Made by a program: the position numbers and the translations under genes. 64,000 nt of DNA from Lelliottia nimipressuralis. Lineage in GTDB: Bacteria; Pseudomonadota; Gammaproteobacteria; Enterobacterales; Enterobacteriaceae. The stretch is from assembly GCF_004115925.1 (NCBI RefSeq), contig NZ_SDDX01000002.1, forward strand, positions 124,001 through 188,000. The letters run 5' to 3'. The notes beneath the pieces were generated by a model. The model made no database searches and was not told the DNA's origin. It saw nothing but the letters and a program-made list of their open reading frames with translations. Within the stretch, counting starts at the first letter, position 1; each line of letters opens with the position of its first letter. Of the stretch, positions 1-7,994 are shown piece by piece.

Positions 1-219
1 CCCGTCGCGGAAATGGATTTTGGCTATCGCCCCTTCCGTGCGCGCCCGCAGCTCTACCGTATGGATCGCCTCAATGCGGCCAGGGATCTGGCGCTCAGCG
101 GCGTGGGTGGTCTGCTCGACGCTGGCGACGCGCACCGGAATGGCGGCGGCAAGGGCGGTTTGCAGGGTGCAGGAAAGAAGTGCGACCGCCAGAGCGGTGC
201 GCAGGAAGGTGGATTTCAT
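1..219 (-). CDS. RND efflux periplasmic adaptor subunit, N-terminal part (cut by window edge)
   Basis: Only the first 73 codons are inside the window, read from the ATG at 217-219 towards position 1, where the frame is still open. The protein begins with a positively charged, hydrophobic leader ending in an ALA-A type signal peptidase I site near residue 24. A Cys at residue 17 after LLS is a poor lipobox, so lipidation is uncertain. The segment IPGRIEAIHTVELRARTEG, followed by KIHFRDG, is the start of the membrane-proximal and lipoyl region of AcrA/MexA-type adaptors, which bridge an inner-membrane RND pump to an outer-membrane channel. The pump gene would lie beyond the window edge. The family is clear; the particular pump cannot be named. 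Confidence 0.8.
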   Translation of the reverse strand, partial: MKSTFLRTALAVALLSCTLQTALAAAIPVRVASVEQTTHAAERQIPGRIEAIHTVELRARTEGAIAKIHFRDG

Positions 220-243
220 GGGGAAGTCCTCAGGTGATTCTCT

Positions 244-291
244 CCCTCACCCTGCCCGCTCCAGTGGAGAAGGTCAGGATGAGGGTGAGGG
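244..291. repeat. Intergenic inverted repeat with perfect 10-bp outer arms
   Basis: CCCTCACCCT at 244-253 is the exact inverse complement of AGGGTGAGGG at 282-291, and the interior is partly complementary. The element fills the gap between the adaptor start and the ATPase stop. It resembles the CCCTCACCCT...AGGGTGAGGG palindromes scattered between genes in Enterobacter and Klebsiella. It would form a hairpin after the ATPase stop codon on the minus strand, but no U tract follows it. Confidence 0.6.
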
Positions 292-298
292 CAAAAAG

Positions 299-2992
299 TT
301 ATGCAGCCTTACGGAACCTGCGGGTCAGTCGCTTCTCAATTTCGACGATGAAGAACATCACACCAGCCAGCGCCAGGGTAACACCCCAGTAGCGCAGCGG
401 CAGGGCTTCGGTGCCGAACAGCATCTGCATAAATGGCAGGTAGATAATCGCCAGCTGCAGCAGGAACAGCACACCCGTGACCAGCCAGATCCCTTTGTTC
501 GCCAGCAGACCGCGGTTCAGAGAGAAACCATCGCTGTTGCGGCAGTTAATCATGTACACCCACTGCGCACACACCAGCATCTGCAGCAGCACGGTGCGGA
601 TGAACTCGGCGCTGTGGCCGCGCGGCGCGAGCCAGGCTTCCAGCGCAAAGGCTGCAATCGCAATCATGGTACCGACGAAGGCCACGCGCCAGACGGCGAA
701 GGCATCCATCACGTGCTGACCGGTCTGACGCGGCGGACGCTTCATGATGTTGCGCTCGGCGGCTTCAAAAGCCAGGCCGAAGGAGAGCGTGGCGGAGGTC
801 GCCATGTTCATCCACAGAATCAGCACCGGCGTCAGCGGAATAATGTTCCCCGCCAACAGGGCAATCACAATCAGCAGACCCTGCGCCAGGTTGGTTGGCA
901 TAATGAACAGAATCGTTTTCTTCAGGTTGTCGTAGACGCGACGCCCCTCTTTTACCGAGCTGGCGATGGTGGCGAAGTTGTCGTCCGTCAGAACCATATC
1001 GGCGGCTTCTTTGGTCACTTCCGTGCCTTTGATGCCCATGGCGATCCCGACATCCGCCTGACGCAGCGCGGGCGCATCGTTCACCCCGTCGCCGGTCATC
1101 CCGACGATTTCACCTTTCTCCTGCAGGGCTTTCACCAGGCGCAGCTTATGCTCCGGGCTGGTACGCGCAAAGATGTCGTACTCCACCGCCGCATCCGCCA
1201 GCTCGGCGTCGTCCATCTTCTCCAGCTGATAGCCGGTGACAGCCTGCGCACTGTTGGTGATCCCCAGCATCTGCCCGATGCTCATTGCGGTCTGCGGGTG
1301 GTCGCCGGTGATCATCTTCACGCGGATACCGGCCTGCTGACAGGCGTGGATGGCGTCGATGGCCTCCGGACGCGGCGGGTCCATCATCCCGGCGATGCCG
1401 AGGAAAATCAGCCCGTTGTTCAGGTCATCGTGGCTCAGCCCCTGCTGGTCGGCCGCCGCCGGTTTGTACGCGGCTGCTACCATGCGCAGCCCCTGGCTGG
1501 CATAACGCTCCATCTCGGTTTCCCACCAGGCGCGGTCAAACGCGTCGACACCGTGGCGAGTCTGCTGCTGGTCGCACAGGGCGAAAATCACGTCCGGCGC
1601 GCCGGTGACCAGGATCTGCTCCTCACTGCCAATCTGGTAGTGGGTGCTCATGTACTTGTACTGCGAGTCGAACGGGATTTTGTTAATCAGGCTGGTGACG
1701 ACCGGCGCAAGATTGGCTTTGGCGGCCAGCACTTTCAGCGCCCCTTCCGTCGGCCCGCCGGTGATACCCCACAGGCCGCGCTCGTCCTGAATAATCTGGC
1801 TGTCGTTGCACAGGTCGATGGTGCGCAGATAGTGCTCCAGCACCGTGCCCTGCTGAACGTGCACCGGCTCGTCGCTGCCGTCCAGATAGATGTTACCCAC
1901 TGGCTCGTAGCTGTTGCCTTCCACGCGGTAGCAGCAGTCGGCGGTGATAATTGCTTTAACGGTCATTTCGTTCATGGTCAGGGTGCCGGTTTTATCCGAG
2001 CAGACCACGGTCATCGCCCCCAGGGTTTCAACGGTTGGCAGCTTGCGAATAATCGCCTTTTTGCGCGCCATCGCCTGAACGCCGAGCGACAGGATAATCG
2101 AGATAATCGCTGGCAGACCTTCCGGCACAGAGGCCACCGCCAGGCTAATCAAAGAGAGCAGCAGCTCGCCCATTGGGATGTCGCGGAACACCAGGCTGAA
2201 GACAAACAGCGCCGCCATCATCGCCAGAATAATGGCGAAGATCGCTTTGCCGAGTTTGTCCATCTGCACCAGCAGCGGCGTGCGGTGCTTTTCAATTCCG
2301 GCCATCATCTGGTTGATGTGACCAAGCTCGGTGTCCTGGCCGGTGGCGATAACCACGCCCACACCGCCACCTGCGCTTACGGTGGTGCCGGAGAACACCA
2401 GGTTCGTGCGGTCACCCAGCGATAAATCGCCCTGCAATGGATTGGTGTGTTTATCCACTACCGTCGATTCACCCGTCAGAATCGCCTCTTCGACGCGTAA
2501 ATTATGCGCCTCGATCAGACGCATATCCGCCGGAATACGATCCCCGGCGCGCAGGACAATAATATCGCCCGGCACAATATCCGTGGTTGGAATGGTCTCG
2601 TGGACGCCGTTACGAATAACACGCGCATCGCTGGAGAGCATATTGCGAATACTTTGCAGCGATTTCTCCGCATTACTTTCCTGCACATGACCAATTAAGG
2701 CGTTGATTACCGCCACGCCCAGAATCACCAGCGTATCCACCCAGTGCCCCATCACGGCGGTTAATACGGCGGCGGCCAGAAGAACATAAATCAGGACGTC
2801 ATTAAAATGGGCGAGAAAACGCAACCAGGCCGGCTTGCCTTTTTTCTCAGGCAGGGCATTTGGGCCATATTGCTGCAAACGCGCCTGGGCTTCTGCACGG
2901 TCCAGTCCGTTGGCGTGGCTCTTTTTTTGCGCCAGTACCTGCTCGATGGTCTGCTGGTATGGCCGATTCTGGGAGTGAGTCTTTTTGGTCAT
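299..2992 (-). CDS. P2-type cation-transporting ATPase (calcium-type family)
   Basis: An 897-residue P-type ATPase of the inner membrane. Visible landmarks are the cation-ATPase N-terminal domain (about 1-60), the actuator motif TGES (173-176), PEGLP in the fourth transmembrane helix (290-294), the phosphorylation motif DKTGT with Asp333, DPPR (538-541) and the hinge motif TGDGVND (633-639). PEGLP groups it with P2A/P2B pumps (Ca2+, Na+ or other cations) rather than copper or Kdp pumps. The start MTKKTH at 2992 is chosen because AAGGA lies about nine bases upstream; the frame extends a further 22 codons without a good ribosome site. A PhoP-box-like repeat lies upstream. The transported ion is not evident from the sequence. 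Confidence 0.85.
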   Translation of the reverse strand: MTKKTHSQNRPYQQTIEQVLAQKKSHANGLDRAEAQARLQQYGPNALPEKKGKPAWLRFLAHFNDVLIYVLLAAAVLTAVMGHWVDTLVILGVAVINALIGHVQESNAEKSLQSIRNMLSSDARVIRNGVHETIPTTDIVPGDIIVLRAGDRIPADMRLIEAHNLRVEEAILTGESTVVDKHTNPLQGDLSLGDRTNLVFSGTTVSAGGGVGVVIATGQDTELGHINQMMAGIEKHRTPLLVQMDKLGKAIFAIILAMMAALFVFSLVFRDIPMGELLLSLISLAVASVPEGLPAIISIILSLGVQAMARKKAIIRKLPTVETLGAMTVVCSDKTGTLTMNEMTVKAIITADCCYRVEGNSYEPVGNIYLDGSDEPVHVQQGTVLEHYLRTIDLCNDSQIIQDERGLWGITGGPTEGALKVLAAKANLAPVVTSLINKIPFDSQYKYMSTHYQIGSEEQILVTGAPDVIFALCDQQQTRHGVDAFDRAWWETEMERYASQGLRMVAAAYKPAAADQQGLSHDDLNNGLIFLGIAGMMDPPRPEAIDAIHACQQAGIRVKMITGDHPQTAMSIGQMLGITNSAQAVTGYQLEKMDDAELADAAVEYDIFARTSPEHKLRLVKALQEKGEIVGMTGDGVNDAPALRQADVGIAMGIKGTEVTKEAADMVLTDDNFATIASSVKEGRRVYDNLKKTILFIMPTNLAQGLLIVIALLAGNIIPLTPVLILWMNMATSATLSFGLAFEAAERNIMKRPPRQTGQHVMDAFAVWRVAFVGTMIAIAAFALEAWLAPRGHSAEFIRTVLLQMLVCAQWVYMINCRNSDGFSLNRGLLANKGIWLVTGVLFLLQLAIIYLPFMQMLFGTEALPLRYWGVTLALAGVMFFIVEIEKRLTRRFRKAA

Positions 2993-3172
2993 TGATGCAA
3001 TTCCTTCAATATCCGGTGGACGGAAGCCTGAATTCCTTTCTGGCTTTATTAAATTCATTTTTTATGGCGTTAATTCTTGCGGTGTAAATTGTTCTGCCGC
3101 AATATAATTAGCGCCGGCTTATTCAAAACACACATTCAATATTTCGATGAGATGATTTTTACAAAATATTTC

Positions 3173-3188
3173 TAAACGCAATCTAAAC
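3173..3188 (-). promoter_or_regulatory. PhoP-box-like direct repeat (GTTTA, 11-bp period)
   Basis: On the minus strand the sequence is GTTTA, six bases, GTTTA, which fits the PhoP box (T/G)GTTTA-N5-(T/G)GTTTA except for C at the degenerate first base of each half. A TAAAAA stretch about 12 bases downstream on the minus strand could be the -10 of the ATPase gene, in the usual PhoP geometry. On the plus strand the site lies 12 bases from the small-protein ATG, too close to act as its activator site. Assignment is inferred from pattern only. Confidence 0.4.
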
Positions 3189-3199
3189 GAGGAGAGAGC

Positions 3200-3310
3200 A
3201 TGTTTGGGATTTATCGCGGGCGCCGCCTGGCTTTGTACATAGTTGTTGCCATTGTTATTGCGACGTTAATTGGATACAGCACATATACGTTTGTAAAATT
3301 ATTCACCTGA
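3200..3310 (+). CDS. Small single-span membrane protein, 36 residues
   Basis: ATG at 3200 follows a strong GAGGAGAG ribosome site by a few bases, and the frame closes at TGA 3308-3310. The peptide has a short basic start (MFGIYRGRR), one hydrophobic span (about residues 10-26, LALYIVVAIVIATLIGY) and a short polar tail with Lys33. The positive-inside rule puts the N-terminus in the cytoplasm. I do not recognise the family. It is divergent from a P-type ATPase and followed by a terminator-like hairpin, so it is probably a one-gene transcript. Small membrane peptides such as MgtR or KdpF act on P-type ATPases; a similar role here is speculation. Confidence 0.6.
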   Translation: MFGIYRGRRLALYIVVAIVIATLIGYSTYTFVKLFT

Positions 3311-3376
3311 TGATGACAGTTATTTACATAACCACAGAATAATTGAATTCATTCATTCGAGGTTTAATTAAATCAG

Positions 3377-3405
3377 GAATATTCCGGAATAATTATTCTT
3401 TTTTT
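3377..3405 (+). terminator. Possible rho-independent terminator after the small membrane protein
   Basis: GAATA at 3377-3381 can pair with TATTC at 3394-3398, and a second palindrome GAATAATTATTC overlaps it. Seven T residues follow at 3399-3405. The stem is AT-rich and weak, so the call rests mainly on the T run and the position 70 bases after the stop. Confidence 0.4.
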
Positions 3406-3490
3406 ATCAGGAAAGTGAATTTCGGGATGATATTGCTTTACGTTGCAGGATGCCGGACAATAACTTTTTTAACTGACAATTAACATTGAT

Positions 3491-3739
3491 ATGAAACACC
3501 CGTTAGAATCGCTGTTAACGGCAGGAGGCATTTTGCTAATGGCACTGCTCTCCTGCCTGCTGCTTCCCGCGCCATCGTTCGGACTGGCGCTGGCGCAGAA
3601 ACTGGTCGCTCTGTTTCATCTGATGGATCTGAACCAGCTCTACACTCTGGTGTTCTGTCTGTGGTTTATCCTGCTCGGCGCCATCGAATTTTTCGTCCTG
3701 CGTTTCATCTGGCGCCGCTGGTTTTCACTGACCGCGTAG
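3491..3739 (+). CDS. ybdJ: YbdJ, small inner-membrane protein (DUF1158)
   Basis: An 82-residue protein with two hydrophobic spans (about residues 10-27 and 50-70) ending in the basic segment RFIWRRWFSLTA. Sequence (MKHPLESL start, FHLMDLNQLYTLVFCLWF core) and length match Escherichia coli YbdJ, which sits near ybdF, nfsB and ybdG there as it does here. Function is unknown in the family. Its 3' end overlaps the convergent esterase gene by 15 bases, so the two mRNAs would be complementary at their ends. Roughly 180 bases separate it from the upstream small gene. Confidence 0.85.
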   Translation: MKHPLESLLTAGGILLMALLSCLLLPAPSFGLALAQKLVALFHLMDLNQLYTLVFCLWFILLGAIEFFVLRFIWRRWFSLTA

Positions 3740-5293
3740 CCCCGTGAAATCGCGCATTCCGTGGATCAACGCTTCGCACCAGGCCGCGTAATCGTGGCCG
3801 CTGGACCACGGATGGAAGCTCACGCGATAGCCTTTCTCGCGTAATACCTGCTCAAACTTTTCCGTATTGCGATAGATCCCGCCGCCCGGCCCGGAGGTTT
3901 CGAAGCGCCCGGCCTGCAGCCAGAAGCGAATCGGATACGGCGGCGACTGCTGATACTGACGCGTGAGCCAGCCCGGAGCGTCCTCTTTCGGCGCCCACCA
4001 GTACGACCCCGACAAACTCAGCACGTTGCCGAACAGATACGGATAGCGCAGCGCCACCCAGGACGACGCAATTCCGCCATAGCTTGATCCCGCCAGCACC
4101 GTCTTTTGCCGTTGCAGCGCAATCCCCTGCCCGCGCAGCCACGGCAACAGCTCCTGCGCCATAAAATCGGCGTAATCCGGATTCGGCGGCAGCTCTTTGC
4201 CGCGACGGGCGTGATCGAGGCTATCAATAAACACCACGTTAATCGGCGGCAGGTGGTGGCGGGCGATCAGTCCGTCGAGCACATTGGCAAAATGGTACTC
4301 ATCCTGGTAAATCTGCCCGTCAAACAGGATCAGCGTCCAGCGTGCGGGCTGTGCACCGCGCGGTTTGTAAATCATCACTTCCCGCGCATTACCGAGGATA
4401 TGACTGGTAAACGGCTGGCGCGTCAGCGAGCCATGGGTAAGCGGCTGCGCGGCGGCCTGCGCAGAACAGTAGCGCGCGGGGCTGAGATCGAGCAGCGAAT
4501 AGCGGTTCCAGCGATCGGCCTGCTGATCGCCGTAGGTCTGTGGATTGAGCGGATCGGCCTGCGCGCTCACCAGAATGGCGCGGCGCTGATCGCGTGCGCT
4601 GCCCTCCACGCGCGGCACATCCGGTGCCAGTTTGTACTGCATGATCGTATCCGCAGGCACCACGTAGCTGCGGAACCAGACGTCGGTTTTGCCAAGACGA
4701 AACAGCGGATCGTGATCGCCTGCGGGCGACCCGAGAAGAAAGACGTTATCCCGCGCGCCGCGCCATAAGAACGTCACGCGCTTGTGGCTGGCATCGACCG
4801 GCTCCACCATCGGCGTTCCCTGCCGAATTTGCGCCTGCCAGAACGCATGAGTATCTCCACCGGCAGCAACCGTTTTAGCCAGCGTTTGCAGCGTCGGGCT
4901 TTCTGGCTCGAGCATCTGCGTGCGCGGGAGTGGCGACGTCTCTTTCATCCGCCACGTAAAGCGCCACGGCTTGCCCTCTTCCCCGTGCAGCACCAGAGAC
5001 GTGCTCTGCTGCACCGGCAGCGCAAACAGCAGTGAGTGCTCGCCATCGCTGGGACCTTTTTCAATCAGCGTACGAATACGGCGGTTTTGCCCGTCCAGCA
5101 GCCTGGCATCGGTTACACCGCTCAGCGTCGCGGAAACGTAGTTTTCATCGAGCGCGGGCAGGACGAAACAGACCTCGCCGCTGGCATCGAATTTCCCTTT
5201 CTGTTCCCCCTGAATGGAAGGATGCTCGCACGTTGCCGCCAGTGCTGGCAGCGTACTTATCCCTAACAGCAACCCACTCCACGCCCTTTTCAT
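3725..5293 (-). CDS. Secreted Fes/IroD-like siderophore esterase
   Basis: A 522-residue alpha/beta hydrolase with an N-terminal immunoglobulin-like Fes domain (about 110-260) and a C-terminal esterase domain. The nucleophile elbow GSSYG places Ser at about residue 404, the SGSYWW segment typical of Fes follows, and GHDYAAW supplies the catalytic His near 500. Enterochelin esterases open the ester bonds of a ferric siderophore to free iron. Unlike cytoplasmic Fes, this one begins with a signal peptide (MKRAWSGLLLGISTLPALA), so it should work in the periplasm. The start at 5293 is chosen for that reason; an upstream TTG start would add 11 residues. It is divergent from a hydroxamate-type receptor gene across a Fur-box-like site. 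The substrate is not known. Confidence 0.8.
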   Translation of the reverse strand: MKRAWSGLLLGISTLPALAATCEHPSIQGEQKGKFDASGEVCFVLPALDENYVSATLSGVTDARLLDGQNRRIRTLIEKGPSDGEHSLLFALPVQQSTSLVLHGEEGKPWRFTWRMKETSPLPRTQMLEPESPTLQTLAKTVAAGGDTHAFWQAQIRQGTPMVEPVDASHKRVTFLWRGARDNVFLLGSPAGDHDPLFRLGKTDVWFRSYVVPADTIMQYKLAPDVPRVEGSARDQRRAILVSAQADPLNPQTYGDQQADRWNRYSLLDLSPARYCSAQAAAQPLTHGSLTRQPFTSHILGNAREVMIYKPRGAQPARWTLILFDGQIYQDEYHFANVLDGLIARHHLPPINVVFIDSLDHARRGKELPPNPDYADFMAQELLPWLRGQGIALQRQKTVLAGSSYGGIASSWVALRYPYLFGNVLSLSGSYWWAPKEDAPGWLTRQYQQSPPYPIRFWLQAGRFETSGPGGGIYRNTEKFEQVLREKGYRVSFHPWSSGHDYAAWCEALIHGMRDFTGLRGQ

Positions 5294-5338
5294 ACCGACT
5301 CGTTCCCCTGCAAAATTTGTTAGCAACGCTAATGCAAA

Positions 5339-5353
5339 TGGTAATAATTTGCA
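5339..5353. promoter_or_regulatory. Fur-box-like site between esterase and receptor genes
   Basis: TGGTAATAATTTGCA matches the 7-1-7 Fur consensus TGATAATNATTATCA at 12 of 14 defined positions and lies within the inverted repeat GCAAAT / ATTTGC (5334-5352). It sits 46 bases before the esterase start and 64 before the receptor start, so one site could repress both divergent genes when iron is plentiful. Confidence 0.65.
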
Positions 5354-5416
5354 ATATCATCTGAGCCGTTATTAGGGTGTTTTTATGGCGATAGCAATTA
5401 AGGGATTTTAATAAAA

Positions 5417-7561
5417 ATGTTTAAAAATAATAAGATAATGCAACTCTGGTTGCTGAGTCTGGCCAGCGTCAGCGTGGCGGCTCAGGCAGAAACAAATGAA
5501 GAAACCCTTCTGGTCACGCAGAGTGTCACCCAGGAGCCGACCGCTCCGGTGAAGGGGATCGTGGCGACGAAAACCCTTTCGGCGACCAAAACCAGTGCCG
5601 ATATTGTGAAAACGCCGCAGTCGGTTTCCGTCATTACGCGCGATCAGATGGAGCAGCTGGATGTCACGTCCGTGTCACAGGCCCTGCGCTACTCTGCCGG
5701 GGTATTTACGGAATACCGCGGCTCGTCCAATCGTAACGATGAAGTGTTCGTGCGCGGCTTCAGCTACGTGCCGAAATTCCTCGACGGACTGAGCTACGGC
5801 GCGACGGCCTCCTCGCAAACCGGCACCATGGATCCGTGGCTGCTGGAGCGCGTCGAATTGGTGCGCGGCCCGGCCTCAGTGCTGTTTGGTCAGGTCAACC
5901 CTGGCGGGCTGATCAGCATGACCAGCAAGCGCCCGACCAGTGAGCCAGTCCACAACGTGCAGTTCCGCACCGGCAATCACGATCTCGCCGAAGGGGCGTT
6001 TGATTTCGGTGGCCCGCTCAGCGACGATGGTCGCGTGCTGTATCGCGTGAACGGAATAGCCCGCACGCAGCACAACCAGGTGGAGGATTACAAAGAGACG
6101 CGGATGGCGATTGCCCCGGCGATCACCTGGTATCCTAACGATCAGACGCGCTTTACCCTGCTGACCAGCTACCAGAAAGATCCTGACGCGGGCTATCGCA
6201 ACTTCCTGCCCGCTTATGGCACGGTGACCAGCGCCAACGGGCGCTACATTCCGCGCGACTTTAACGTCAGCGATCCGGATTACAACCAGTCCTGGCGTGA
6301 GCAGACGATGATCGGCTACGAGCTGGAACATCAGTTCGCCGAAAACCTCACTTTCCGCCAGAACGCCCGCTACGCCTCCATCAAGCAGAAATATCGCTAT
6401 CTGGTGTACGCCAACAGCGCGGCAGACAGCACGGTGCTGACCCGCCGCGCCCAGCATGAAGAGCGCACCACCAACGAGTTTGGTCTCGATAACCAGCTGG
6501 AATCCCTGTTCACTACCGGCGATGTGAGCCACACCCTGCTCGGCGGGCTGGACTACAAAACCAGCAAAGATAAGCAGTTGCTGGAACGCGGGATGGGCAA
6601 ACAGTACGACCTCGACTGGACTAAGCCGGTGTATGGCATCAACGTCGATGAGAGCACGTTCAGCACCGCGACGGACGAGCAGCAAAACCTCGACCAGATG
6701 GGCGTCTATTTGCAGGATCAGCTGAGCTGGAACAACTGGGAGTGGCTGGTGTCCGGGCGTTACGACTGGACCGAAGTGCGGACCACCGATTTCACCGGCG
6801 GCGCGCCGACCCAGCAGAACGATAACAAGTTCACCTGGCGCACCGGGCTGCTCTATGCGTTCGACTTTGGTCTCTCGCCGTACGTCAGCTACAGCACCTC
6901 CTTCGAGCCGAGCCTGCAGACCAACCGTGCACCGGGCGTGGCACCGTTTAAACCAACCACCGGGAAGCAGACGGAAATCGGCCTGAAGTATCAGCCGGTC
7001 GACTCCACGCTGATGACCCTGGCACTGTACGATCTGACCCAGAGCAACGTGGCGACATACAACAGCGCCCAGGGCTGGTTCGAAAACGCGGGCGAAGTGC
7101 GCTCCAAAGGGGTGGAGGCCGAGATCCACTCAACGCTGATGGAGAGCATCAACCTCATCGGGTCGTATACCTACACCGATGCGGAAATGCAGAGCACCAC
7201 GGTGGCAGGCACCGAAGGCAAAACCCCGGCGCGTATTCCGGCACACATGGCGTCGGCCTTCGCCAGCTACACCGTGCCTGGCGGGGCGCTGAAAAGCCTG
7301 ACGGCGGGCGTGGGGATGCGCTATATCGGCACCAGCTATGGCGATGCGAAAAACACCTTCAAAGTGGCGTCGGTGGATCTGTATGACGCGATGATGAGCT
7401 ATGAGCTGGGCGAGCTGAACAGCAGCCTGAAAGGGGCCAGCGTACAGTTCAACGTCAATAACGTAGCGGATACCAAGTATGTGGCGTCCTGCGCCAGCGA
7501 TACGGCGTGTTTCTACGGGATTGGTCGTACGGTGACGGCGACGGTGAATTATCGCTGGTAG
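5417..7561 (+). CDS. TonB-dependent hydroxamate siderophore receptor, FoxA-like
   Basis: A 714-residue outer-membrane receptor. It has a signal peptide ending AAQA, a TonB-box-like ETLLVTQ segment near the mature N-terminus, a plug domain (TPQSVSVITRDQM, ERVELVRGPASVLFGQVNPGGLI), a 22-strand barrel, and a C-terminal aromatic residue (NYRW). The late CASDTACFYGIGRTV segment with its cysteine pair is characteristic of the FhuA/FoxA group that takes up ferrichrome or ferrioxamine. Ferric siderophore is imported with energy from TonB-ExbB-ExbD. It is divergent from the secreted esterase and shares the Fur-box-like site. The exact ligand cannot be fixed; FoxA-like (ferrioxamine) is the closest recognised relative. 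Confidence 0.8.
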   Translation: MFKNNKIMQLWLLSLASVSVAAQAETNEETLLVTQSVTQEPTAPVKGIVATKTLSATKTSADIVKTPQSVSVITRDQMEQLDVTSVSQALRYSAGVFTEYRGSSNRNDEVFVRGFSYVPKFLDGLSYGATASSQTGTMDPWLLERVELVRGPASVLFGQVNPGGLISMTSKRPTSEPVHNVQFRTGNHDLAEGAFDFGGPLSDDGRVLYRVNGIARTQHNQVEDYKETRMAIAPAITWYPNDQTRFTLLTSYQKDPDAGYRNFLPAYGTVTSANGRYIPRDFNVSDPDYNQSWREQTMIGYELEHQFAENLTFRQNARYASIKQKYRYLVYANSAADSTVLTRRAQHEERTTNEFGLDNQLESLFTTGDVSHTLLGGLDYKTSKDKQLLERGMGKQYDLDWTKPVYGINVDESTFSTATDEQQNLDQMGVYLQDQLSWNNWEWLVSGRYDWTEVRTTDFTGGAPTQQNDNKFTWRTGLLYAFDFGLSPYVSYSTSFEPSLQTNRAPGVAPFKPTTGKQTEIGLKYQPVDSTLMTLALYDLTQSNVATYNSAQGWFENAGEVRSKGVEAEIHSTLMESINLIGSYTYTDAEMQSTTVAGTEGKTPARIPAHMASAFASYTVPGGALKSLTAGVGMRYIGTSYGDAKNTFKVASVDLYDAMMSYELGELNSSLKGASVQFNVNNVADTKYVASCASDTACFYGIGRTVTATVNYRW

Positions 7562-7569
7562 TGAGCGAT

Positions 7570-7599
7570 TGCCGGGTGGCGGCACCGCCGCACCCGGCA
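7570..7599. repeat. REP-like palindrome between convergent genes
   Basis: TGCCGGGTG at 7570-7578 is exactly complementary to CACCCGGCA at 7591-7599, with a GC-rich interior. Base composition and form match repetitive extragenic palindromes of enterobacteria. It lies between the stops of the receptor gene and ramA and may stabilise or end both transcripts. Confidence 0.65.
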
Positions 7600-7617
7600 T
7601 CTAAGCTCACACGTTTT

Positions 7618-7959
7618 TTAATGCGTGCGGCTGTGATTCTCTTTGCGGTACGCACCCGGCGGCTGATTAAAGGTACGGGTAAAAATCCGCGTAAATGTCT
7701 GCTGGGAATCAAACCCGTAGCGCAGACAGATGTCATACACCCGTTCGTCGGACTCGCGCAGATCCCGCGCTGCCAGCAGCAGTTTGCGCTCGCGAATGTA
7801 CCGCCCCAGGCTTTCACCCTTGTATTGCATAAACAACCGCTGTAGATGCCATTTGGAGTACCCCGCGTGACGGGCGATCTCCTCAATGCGCAGCGGCTGA
7901 TGTAGATTGTCGTCGATCCACTCAACGATAGTGTCGATGACCTGAGCGGAAATAGTCAT
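7618..7959 (-). CDS. ramA: RamA, AraC/XylS-type activator of multidrug resistance
   Basis: A 113-residue protein made only of the AraC-type DNA-binding domain with two helix-turn-helix motifs (EEIARHAGYSKWHLQRLF and YDICLRYGFDSQQTFTRIF). Start MTISAQVIDTIVEW and end ENHSRTH are those of RamA of Klebsiella, Enterobacter and Salmonella. RamA activates acrAB-tolC, micF and related genes by binding marbox sequences, which lowers drug accumulation. It is 35 bases downstream of romA and probably shares its promoter. The longer open frame upstream (to 8007) has no support because the family starts at 7959. Confidence 0.95.
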   Translation of the reverse strand: MTISAQVIDTIVEWIDDNLHQPLRIEEIARHAGYSKWHLQRLFMQYKGESLGRYIRERKLLLAARDLRESDERVYDICLRYGFDSQQTFTRIFTRTFNQPPGAYRKENHSRTH

Positions 7960-7994
7960 GCTGCTCTCCCCCTCGACTGCTTGTCGGTTAAACA

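Noticed and set aside
20..2425. 801-codon plus-strand frame opposite the P-type ATPase
   Set aside because: It is the antisense shadow of a gene with all P-type ATPase motifs; its composition is rich in His, Gln and Arg with no recognisable domain.
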